A stretch of DNA of 25,575 bases. Source: a virus. The stretch is taken from IMG/VR virus record IMGVR_UViG_3300007799_000013, positions 1-25,575 of that record; one strand, 5' to 3'. The first letter of the stretch is position 1, and every line of letters starts with the position of its first letter. The position numbers and the translations under genes are program-made. Of the stretch, positions 6,861-13,834 are shown piece by piece. The notes beneath the pieces are model-generated. The model had not been told where the DNA came from and made no database searches. It saw only the letters and a list, made by a program, of their open reading frames with translations.

Positions 6861-7945
6861 ACGACGGCCCGCCCCTTCTCGTCTCGGCCCGTCCCGTCCT
6901 GTCGATCGACGGGCAGGAGAACACGGCGCTCGGCCGCGACCTGATCCGGCTGGAGACGATGGAGGATTCGCAGGGCGTGGCGACGCTCGAAGCCGTGTTC
7001 CTGAACTTCGGCCAGACCGAGCGCGCGAGCGCGCCTGGCTATGTGCATTTCGACCGCGCGGCGATCGACCTCGGCAAGCGCATCACCGTGGCCTTTGGCA
7101 CGTCTGGCACGCCACAGACCGTGTTCGAGGGCACGATCAATGCGATCGGCGCGTCGTATCCGGAATCGCGACCGCCGGAACTCACCATCCTGGCCGAGGA
7201 TGCGCTGGCAAAGCTGCGCCTGGCGCGGCGTTCACGCACCTTCGAGAACGCGACGGACGCCGACATCCTCCGCCGCATCCTCGACGATGCCGGGCTGCGC
7301 GCCGATGTGGACGCCACCGGGGCCAACCACGTGCAGCGCTGGCAGGTTGGGCAGAGCGAGCTCGACCTGCTGCGCGAACGTGCGGATGCGCTGGATGCGC
7401 GCATCCTGCTGAAGGACGGCGCAGTGACGGCGCGGGCGCGGGCCGATGGCGCACGACCCATTCCACTGACCCACCAGAACGAGCTGATCCGCTTCGATGT
7501 GCGGGCCGACCTCGCGCAGCAGCGCACCAAGGTGCGCGTGCATGGCTGGGATGTCTCGGCCAAGGCGGCGATCCACGAGGAAGCCGGGCCCGACATCGCG
7601 CGCGCCGTGGCCGAGGCGCAGGGCCGCACCGGCCCGCAAGCGCTGCAGCAGGCGCTGGGCGAGGCGCCGGAGGACCTGCACCTGGAAATGCCGGCGACGA
7701 CCGAGGAGGCGCGCAACCTAGCGGAGGCACGCATGAAGCAGCGCGCGCGCGCCTTCATCCGCGGCACCGGCACCACGCGTGGAACGCCGGCGCTGCGTGC
7801 CGGCGGGCGCGCCGAGTTGCTCGACCTCGGGCCCTGGTTCTCCGGCATCTACGAGGTGACGCGCGTGCGCCACAGCTTCGACCAGACCAGCGGTTTCCGT
7901 ACCGAATTCGCCGCCTGCCGCGCGGCGCTGGAGCAGGGCGCATGA
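6857..7945 (+). CDS. Spike hub protein, phage late control gpD family
   Basis: This 362-residue protein should form the trimeric hub that adapts the sixfold tube to the spike (T4 gp27 / P2 gpD / N-terminal half of Afp8 or VgrG). Visible features are an N-terminal beta domain (VSARPVLSIDGQ, then LEAVFLNFG and ITVAFG), an EGTINAIG strand, and the classic ATDADILRRILDDAGL helix (about residues 134-149). After it comes the WQVGQSELDLLRERAD segment that precedes the second barrel. The C-terminus (about 300-362) returns to a barrel with the YEVTRVRHSFD motif of the family. In Afp/PVC and VgrG this module is fused to the spike; here the needle is a separate gene at 7942 with an ATGA overlap, as in many phages and some other CIS. 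Confidence 0.92.
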   Translation: MNDGPPLLVSARPVLSIDGQENTALGRDLIRLETMEDSQGVATLEAVFLNFGQTERASAPGYVHFDRAAIDLGKRITVAFGTSGTPQTVFEGTINAIGASYPESRPPELTILAEDALAKLRLARRSRTFENATDADILRRILDDAGLRADVDATGANHVQRWQVGQSELDLLRERADALDARILLKDGAVTARARADGARPIPLTHQNELIRFDVRADLAQQRTKVRVHGWDVSAKAAIHEEAGPDIARAVAEAQGRTGPQALQQALGEAPEDLHLEMPATTEEARNLAEARMKQRARAFIRGTGTTRGTPALRAGGRAELLDLGPWFSGIYEVTRVRHSFDQTSGFRTEFAACRAALEQGA

Positions 7946-8646
7946 GCCTCCTCGACCCCATCGCGACGGTCGTGCCCTTCCCTCGCCCGCGGCTCTACGG
8001 CGTCTATCCCGCGATCGTGCGCGACGTGCAGGACCCCGACAGCCAGGGCCGGGTGAAGGTGGAATTGCCCTTCGTTGCCTCCGACGACGCCGCGCCGGCA
8101 CAGGCCTGGGCGCGGCTGGCCACGATGATGGCGGGCGCGGAGCGCGGCAGCTGGTTCATCCCCGAGGTGGAGGACGAGGTGCTGGTGGCGTTCACCGCCG
8201 GTGACCCGAGCCGCCCGATCGTGCTCGGCGCGCTCTGGAATGGCAGCGACGCTCCGCCCGAGACCATGGACAGCGACAACAACAGGCGCTCGATCACCTC
8301 GCGCTCGGGCCACCGGCTGCTTTTCGACGATAGCGCGGGCGCCGAAAAGCTGCTGATCGAGACTCAGGGAGGCCATAAATTGACGCTGGATGATGCGTCC
8401 GGCGGCACTGTGACTCTGGAACATTCGAGCGGCGCCAAGATCACCATCGATGTCAGCGGCAAGGTGGAGATAACAGCGAACAGCAAGGTTGTGATCAACG
8501 CCGCGGCGCAGCTCTCGGTTACCGCCGGCATGGTCACTGTGGATGCCGGGATGAGCAAGTTCTCCGGCGTGGTGAAGTGCGACACGCTGATCACCAACGC
8601 GGTCATCAGTTCCAGCTACACGCCCGGCGCAGGGAATGTCTGGTGA
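7942..8646 (+). CDS. Spike/needle protein, baseplate assembly gpV family (OB fold plus beta-helix)
   Basis: This 234-residue protein should form the trimeric membrane-piercing needle. Residues about 18-105 are the gp5/gpV OB-fold (VYPAIVRDVQDPDSQGRVKVELPF, WARLATMMAG, SWFIPEVEDEVLVAF, PIVLGALWNG), all diagnostic. Residues about 115-215 alternate hydrophobic and polar residues in short strands rich in Gly, Ser, Thr and Val (LIETQGGHKLTLDD, KITIDVSGKVEITA), as in the beta-helical spike of T4 gp5. It ends in SYTPGAGNVW, a terminus I associate with this family. No lysozyme domain is present, as usual for eCIS. No PAAR tip is fused or encoded next to it. Local G+C falls in the beta-helix part because of its Lys/Asn/Ile/Thr content. 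Confidence 0.94.
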   Translation: MSLLDPIATVVPFPRPRLYGVYPAIVRDVQDPDSQGRVKVELPFVASDDAAPAQAWARLATMMAGAERGSWFIPEVEDEVLVAFTAGDPSRPIVLGALWNGSDAPPETMDSDNNRRSITSRSGHRLLFDDSAGAEKLLIETQGGHKLTLDDASGGTVTLEHSSGAKITIDVSGKVEITANSKVVINAAAQLSVTAGMVTVDAGMSKFSGVVKCDTLITNAVISSSYTPGAGNVW

Positions 8647-11171
8647 TGTCGGTGTCGCTCGCCCCCGCTGCGCTCAAACCCCGCCGACGCCGGCTGATCG
8701 TCCCCGCGCATCGCAGCGAGGCGCGCGAGACGCTGGCCATCGCCACGCCGTTTTTTCTGCGTGCCGGCACGGACCCGGCACCCGCCGCGCCGCCGCTGCT
8801 GAGCTTCGATGGCGATGCCTTCATGGAAGATCTCGCCGCGGCGGTGGCGGATCCGGCGAAATGGCCGAAGCTGCTGCCGTGGCGCGACTGGGCGGAACCG
8901 CCGCAGGGCATGCTCGATGCGAATGGCGCCGCGCGCTACGACACGCTCGCGGTCGCGCGCGGCGCGCCCGTGGCGATCGAGCGCGACCCTGCCTTGCCGG
9001 CGGGCGGTGATGGCGTGCCGGCGGGCACGCCGCCCTGGCTGCGCAAGCTTTACCTGCCGCTGCATCAGCGCTTCACCTTCGTCGCCTTCGACGTCGCCTG
9101 CCAGCGCGCCGGCTGGCCGCGCCTCGCGCGCTCTCGCGTGCTCGGCAGTGGCGCGGTGGTGCGCCGGCTCCGGCCCGGCGCGAACGAGGCGTGGGAGGAT
9201 TGGATCAGCGCCGATGGCAAACGCGGCATCTGGATCGCGCTGGCGCGGGCCGTATCCACCCCCAACCCGGTGGTGCTGCCACGCGTGGCAGCACCGCTCG
9301 ACCCCGAGGCGCTGACCGCCGCCGATTTCCAGGGCATCGAGGGCAGCGTGCGCGCGCGCCTTGGTCTGGTTGCGGGGGCTACGCTGCCGATGGCGCTCGA
9401 CAGTGCGAGGCTCACGCTGCTGCCGCCCGATTTCGCGGCCGGCGCGGCGGCGCAGCACTGCACGCTGCATGGCTATGTGCCGGTGTTCTCCGCGGCCGAG
9501 CAGGCCACGGACATCGTGGCCAGCACCGCGGCGTCGCTCACCACGGAGTTGCGCGCGAAGGCAACGGCGGCGGTGCAGGCGACAGCCGCGGCGGCGCCGG
9601 CGCTGCGCAGCCGGGTAGAGCCGGCGCTGAACACGCTGCTCGGGCTGACCGTGTTGCCGCCCCGGCCGGCGTCGAGCGCGGTGGCGACGGCCTGGATGGC
9701 GCTCGGCGCCTTCAACAGCGGCGACATCACCATCACCGGCGGGCGCGCCAACATCGAGCAGGCGCTGGATGCCGTGCTGCGCCGTCTGCTGGCCGAGGGC
9801 TGGGCCATGCTGGCGCCAAATTCCGCGCTGGATTCGGACGCGCTGCTGGCCGCCGGCGCGGCGCCCGATACCGCCGCCGGCTGGCTCGATCGCGCGCAGG
9901 CCGTGCTGCGCGCCGCGGCCAATGGCGGCGGCGTGATTGGTCATGAATGGACGCGGCGCAGCTTCGGGAGCCTCGCGGGGTCCTGGCGCATCCTGCTCGA
10001 CAATCGCCTGAACGACCTTGCCGACCGAATCCGCGCTGGCGTGCCACTGCCGCGGGTGACGCCTGCCGTGCCGGTCGGCGTGTCCGACGACGATGCGCAG
10101 CTTCTGCTGGCCTGCTGCGTGCTGCGATTGCGGCGGCTGCGCGTGGCGCTGGTGGTCTCGCTGCGGCAGCAGATGTTCGGCGACCAGCAGGCCGCGACGC
10201 TGACGGTGCAGCGCAACTCGGTGCCGCAGGTGACGGCTGGCGCGCTGGGGCAGGAGATCATGGCCTCGCTCGGCCTGGAATCCTGGCGCGGCACGGCGCA
10301 GGAGCCTGCCTGGCCGCCGCTGACAACGCAGGCGCCCCGCATCGGCGGCGACCAGCGCGCGGCCAATGCGCATGCCGCGGCGCTGATCCTGGAAGACGCC
10401 TTCGCCGATTTCGAGGCCGCCGGCGCCGAGGCCGGCAGCGTGTTCGAGGAGGAGCAGGATGCGCGGCTACGCGCCGCCAACGCCGCGCTGCTCGCCCGCC
10501 TTGCGCTTGCCGACCCTGCCAGCCAACCCTACAACGCGCTGCGTCGCCACGGCCTGGAGCCGCGCGAACAGCCGGCGCGCGGCCTGCTCGCGTTGCCCGG
10601 CCCGCGTCCCGACAGCGCGGCGCTGAACATCGCGGCCAGCGCCGTCGCGGCGCGTTTCAGCGCACCCAAGGCGGTAGTCGCCGCGCGGGACACGGCGCGC
10701 GTGCAGCGCCTGCGCTACGATCACAACAGCCTTTATGCCATCTGGTGCTGGGTGCGCGTTGCCGGCCGCGATGCCTGCGAGCCGCCGCAGATCATCTGGA
10801 CGCAGCGCACCGAACCGTTCTCGATCGCCGAGCCGACCGACGTGCTCGGTGCCCGCCCGGCCACCATCCAGTTGCCTGACATCGGCCGGTTGATCCGCGA
10901 CATCCCGCGCATCGCCAAGGCCAAGGCAAGGCCCTTCGCCGGCTTCGCCGCCCCGCCCAACAGCAGCTACATCACCGGCGAGGAAGCGGCCGATACGCAG
11001 CGCGCCTGGGGCATCGCCTGGGTGTGTTCCTTCGGCATCCCGGTGCTGACGATCTGCGCGTACATCCTGTTCAGCATCATATTCAGCATCCTGATCATCC
11101 TGCCCGGCTTCTTCTGGATGCTGCTGCTGAAATTCTGCATCCCCATCCCCGTCCCGAAGAAATCCCCATGA
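8646..11171 (+). CDS. Large eCIS-linked protein of unknown fold with C-terminal membrane segment
   Basis: An 841-residue protein with no domain I can name. The frame is open upstream to 8577, but ATG 8646 overlaps the needle stop (TGATG) and gives a sensible N-terminus with a basic PRRRRL patch. Residues about 130-175 contain LHQRFTFVAFDVACQRAGWPR. The middle is Ala/Leu-rich and helical, and residues about 690-760 are Arg-rich and aromatic. Residues about 790-833 are almost uninterrupted hydrophobic (starting IAWVCSFGIPVLTICAY), long enough for two membrane passes or a hairpin. The protein ends with the basic tail PVPKKSP. A membrane protein inside a baseplate operon recalls CisA of Streptomyces CIS or the anchors of cyanobacterial thylakoid CIS, but homology to either is not established. 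I recall unnamed eCIS-cluster proteins with similar ends. ATGA overlap with the gp25 gene. Confidence 0.85.
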   Translation: MSVSLAPAALKPRRRRLIVPAHRSEARETLAIATPFFLRAGTDPAPAAPPLLSFDGDAFMEDLAAAVADPAKWPKLLPWRDWAEPPQGMLDANGAARYDTLAVARGAPVAIERDPALPAGGDGVPAGTPPWLRKLYLPLHQRFTFVAFDVACQRAGWPRLARSRVLGSGAVVRRLRPGANEAWEDWISADGKRGIWIALARAVSTPNPVVLPRVAAPLDPEALTAADFQGIEGSVRARLGLVAGATLPMALDSARLTLLPPDFAAGAAAQHCTLHGYVPVFSAAEQATDIVASTAASLTTELRAKATAAVQATAAAAPALRSRVEPALNTLLGLTVLPPRPASSAVATAWMALGAFNSGDITITGGRANIEQALDAVLRRLLAEGWAMLAPNSALDSDALLAAGAAPDTAAGWLDRAQAVLRAAANGGGVIGHEWTRRSFGSLAGSWRILLDNRLNDLADRIRAGVPLPRVTPAVPVGVSDDDAQLLLACCVLRLRRLRVALVVSLRQQMFGDQQAATLTVQRNSVPQVTAGALGQEIMASLGLESWRGTAQEPAWPPLTTQAPRIGGDQRAANAHAAALILEDAFADFEAAGAEAGSVFEEEQDARLRAANAALLARLALADPASQPYNALRRHGLEPREQPARGLLALPGPRPDSAALNIAASAVAARFSAPKAVVAARDTARVQRLRYDHNSLYAIWCWVRVAGRDACEPPQIIWTQRTEPFSIAEPTDVLGARPATIQLPDIGRLIRDIPRIAKAKARPFAGFAAPPNSSYITGEEAADTQRAWGIAWVCSFGIPVLTICAYILFSIIFSILIILPGFFWMLLLKFCIPIPVPKKSP
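11013..11145 (+). other. Encoded hydrophobic membrane segment at the end of the 841-residue protein
   Basis: This stretch encodes residues about 790-833, dominated by Ile, Leu, Phe, Val, Cys and Trp. A Pro-Gly pair near the centre (LPGFF) could mark a hairpin turn between two helices. The T-rich second codon positions make the local base composition visibly less GC-rich than the flanks. It is the only convincing membrane segment in the operon. Confidence 0.8.
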
Positions 11172-11560
11172 GCGGCACGGCACCCCTCCTGCGCGGCATC
11201 CGGCTGCCGCTGTGCGGCCCGACTGGCTGGGCCTGGACCGAAGACCCTGAGGCGGCCGACCAGGCGGTGCGCGCCGTGCTGCTGACCGAGCCCGGCGAGC
11301 GTATCGGCCGGCCGCTGTTCGGCGCCGGGCTCAGGCGCTTCTTGTTCCAGCCGAACAGCCTCGAGACCCGCACGCGCCTTCGCCTCGCGATCGAGGAGGC
11401 GATGCGCCGCGACCTGCCGCGGCTGACGCTGGAAGGTGTCGATGTCGCGAGCGTGGCGCGGGAGCCGGAGCGGCTGGATATCGCGGTGCGCTTCCGCATC
11501 CCCGGCGGCAGCGCGCCGCGCCTCGTCGAAACCGGGCTTTCCCTGCAAGGAGGGACCTAG
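11168..11560 (+). CDS. Baseplate wedge protein, gp25/gpW family
   Basis: This 130-residue protein should link the baseplate wedge to the first sheath ring (T4 gp25, Afp9, TssE). Visible family features are a start in GIRLPL, LLTEPGERIGRPLFGAGLRRFLF (about residues 39-61; the central EPGER motif is diagnostic), and a helix LRLAIEEAMRRDLPRL followed by a final beta strand pair. The open frame runs back into the previous gene. ATG 11168 is chosen because it gives the typical family length and overlaps the previous stop as ATGA. The gpJ-like gene follows after 3 bases. Confidence 0.95.
   Translation: MSGTAPLLRGIRLPLCGPTGWAWTEDPEAADQAVRAVLLTEPGERIGRPLFGAGLRRFLFQPNSLETRTRLRLAIEEAMRRDLPRLTLEGVDVASVAREPERLDIAVRFRIPGGSAPRLVETGLSLQGGT
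11547..11553 (+). promoter_or_regulatory. Strong Shine-Dalgarno site for the gpJ-like baseplate gene
   Basis: AAGGAGG sits 10 bases before ATG 11564, inside the end of the gp25 gene. It supports the chosen start and gives the gpJ-like gene independent initiation. Confidence 0.75.
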
Positions 11561-11563
11561 GCC

Positions 11564-13834
11564 ATGGCGATCCAACCGCCGCGCCTGGATGATCGGTCCT
11601 GGCAGGATCTGCGCGATGAACTCGTGCGCCGCATCCCGGTGCATGCGCCGGAATGGACCGATCACAGCGCGGCCGATCCCGGGGTCACGCTGATCGAGCT
11701 GTTCGCCTTCCTCGGCGACAACCTGCTGTATCGGCTGAACCGCGCGCCCGAGGCTGCCAAGCTCGCCTTCCTGAAGCTGCTGAACCTGCCGCCACGCGCC
11801 GCAACGTCAGCGCGCGCGCAGTTGCGGCTGATACTGCCGAAGGGTGGGCTAGACCCCGTGACGCCAGATTTCTCGCCCACCGCGCCGCGGCTCGAACTCG
11901 CCGCCGGGGATGTGGTGTTCGAGGCGGAGGAGGAGATCACGGTACTGCCGGTAGAGCTATCCGGCTGGACCAAGGTGAGATACGCCGCCCCCGCCGGTGC
12001 TGCGGACCCGATCACCGACAGCGGCGTGAGCGATCTGCTGGAGGATCATTTCGACGGCACCACGCCGCTGGTCACCGCCTATCGCGCCACGCCGATGCCT
12101 GCCGTGAAGGGCGGCGCACTGCCGCCGCCCACCAGCACCGCGGCCGCGCTGGATCGCCGGCTTTGGCTTTGTCTGCTGGCGCCGGAGGATGCGCTGAAGG
12201 CGCTGGCGGCGCTACCGCCGGCCGAGGCGCTGGCCGAGTTGCGTCGCCGCGTCTCCGGCCGCGTGCTGAATGTCGGCGTGCGGACCGACGATGCGCTGTG
12301 CGGCCCGGCCGATGTGCAGCGCTGCCCGGACCCAGGCGCGCGTGCCACGCCATGGCCGGTGCGCTTCGAGATCTCGACCGGGCGTTTCACCGGCGCCACC
12401 GCGCGCATCGATCGTGCGGCCTTTCTGCGTCTTTCGGTGGAGGCCGATGGCACCGAGGGCCTGACACGGTCCGGCACCGTCAAGCTGCGGCTCCCCGACG
12501 CGGAACGCGATGCGCCGCGCCTGGGCGACTGGACGGCGGACAGCTTCACGCCGCCCGATCCCGACCTGCTCGGCATCGGCCCACTGCCGCCGCGCCTCGA
12601 TGATCCGAAGCTCGCCGCGCGTGTGCTCGGATGGATCAGCCTGCGGCGGATCGACCCCACGCATCCGCCGCTGCGCGTGCGGCTGGTCGAGGCGAATGTC
12701 GTCTCGGCCACCCAGGCGCAAACCGCGGCGCCGGAGTTGCTCGGCTATGGCGATGGCCGCCCCGCGCAGGCCGTGAAGCTGGCGAAGACGCCGGTCATCG
12801 CGGGCAGCGAGACGGTGCAGATCCGTGGCCCGCTTGGCTGGGAGCGCTGGAGCCCGACCGAGGACCTGGCCCTCGCCGGGCCGGACGACCCGGTCTACGC
12901 ACTCGATCCGCAGACCGGCACCTTGACCTTCGGCGACGGGCTGCATGGCCGCATGCCCCTGCCGGGCGAGGCGATCCGCTGCCTTGGCTACCGCGCCGGC
13001 GGCGGTGCGCGCGGCAATGTGCCGGCGCTGGCCATCAGCCGCGTGCGCAACGCTTCGCTGCGCTGCGAGAACAGGCTGCCCGCCGAGGGCGGCCAGGATG
13101 CCGAGACGATCGCGGAAGCCGAGGCGCGCATTCCGCGCACGCTGCGCACGCATGATCGTGCCGTTGCGGCCGAGGATTTCGTGGAGCTTGCGCTGGAAAC
13201 ACCGGGCCGCAAGGTGGGCCGCGCGCATGTGCTGGCGCGCCACAAGCCGCAGCAGCGCGTGGACGGCGTGCCCGGTGTGGTGACGCTGGTCGTGCTGCCC
13301 GCACATGACCCGATGACGCCCGATACGCCAACGCCGGATCGCGACATGTTGCGCCGCGTCTGCGCCTGGCTGGAGCCGCGCCGGCTGGTCACGACGGAGC
13401 TTTATGTTATCGCGCCGGAATACGTGCCGGTGGACATCTCCGTGGCCATCGAGGCGCTGCCCGGCACCGGCGGCGAAACTCTGAAGCGCTGGGTGGAATT
13501 GGCGCTGCGCCAGCATTTCGCGCCGCTGCCGCCCTATGGCCCGGATGGCGCCGGCTGGCCCTTCGGCCGCGCCGTGCGCGACCGCGACGCCGAAGCGGCG
13601 GCGCTGCGGGTTAAGGGCGTGCGCCTGGTCAACCAGGTATTGCTGGAAGGCGAGACGATCGGCGCCGATGGCACGCGCCTGCCGGCCTCGGGCAGCGTCG
13701 CCATGCTCGCCTGGCAATTGCCGGTGCTGCGCAGCGTGCGCGTCGCGATCGGCGATGTGGCCGAACCGATCGCCCCTGAAGCGGCGTTGCCGCTGGATGG
13801 CCTGCCTGTGCCGGTCGAGCAGCAGGAATGCTGA
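11564..13834 (+). CDS. Baseplate wedge protein, gpJ-like (putative baseplate assembly protein, TIGR02243-type)
   Basis: This 756-residue protein is a core wedge component equivalent to T4 gp6 / P2 gpJ / Afp11. The N-terminus is characteristic: DPGVTLIELFAFLGDNLLYRLNR (residues 38-60), then helices leading to LNLPPR. The gpJ-like core shows FGDGLHGRMP (456-465) and YRAGGGARGNVPA shortly after, both hallmark motifs. An RTLRTHDRAVAAEDF segment (about 526-540) precedes the C-terminal domains, which end in the EAAALRVKGVRLVNQVLLEGE region. Its length is usual for the longer TIGR02243-type members of eCIS loci. A strong ribosome site precedes the ATG. The stop overlaps the start of the next gene by 7 bases. 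Confidence 0.95.
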   Translation: MAIQPPRLDDRSWQDLRDELVRRIPVHAPEWTDHSAADPGVTLIELFAFLGDNLLYRLNRAPEAAKLAFLKLLNLPPRAATSARAQLRLILPKGGLDPVTPDFSPTAPRLELAAGDVVFEAEEEITVLPVELSGWTKVRYAAPAGAADPITDSGVSDLLEDHFDGTTPLVTAYRATPMPAVKGGALPPPTSTAAALDRRLWLCLLAPEDALKALAALPPAEALAELRRRVSGRVLNVGVRTDDALCGPADVQRCPDPGARATPWPVRFEISTGRFTGATARIDRAAFLRLSVEADGTEGLTRSGTVKLRLPDAERDAPRLGDWTADSFTPPDPDLLGIGPLPPRLDDPKLAARVLGWISLRRIDPTHPPLRVRLVEANVVSATQAQTAAPELLGYGDGRPAQAVKLAKTPVIAGSETVQIRGPLGWERWSPTEDLALAGPDDPVYALDPQTGTLTFGDGLHGRMPLPGEAIRCLGYRAGGGARGNVPALAISRVRNASLRCENRLPAEGGQDAETIAEAEARIPRTLRTHDRAVAAEDFVELALETPGRKVGRAHVLARHKPQQRVDGVPGVVTLVVLPAHDPMTPDTPTPDRDMLRRVCAWLEPRRLVTTELYVIAPEYVPVDISVAIEALPGTGGETLKRWVELALRQHFAPLPPYGPDGAGWPFGRAVRDRDAEAAALRVKGVRLVNQVLLEGETIGADGTRLPASGSVAMLAWQLPVLRSVRVAIGDVAEPIAPEAALPLDGLPVPVEQQEC

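Noticed and set aside
8616-10373. Minus-strand open frame (585 residues) over the 841-residue gene
   Set aside because: Overlaps a well-supported plus-strand gene with start overlap and good codon pattern; the antisense product is Arg/His/Gln-rich and featureless.
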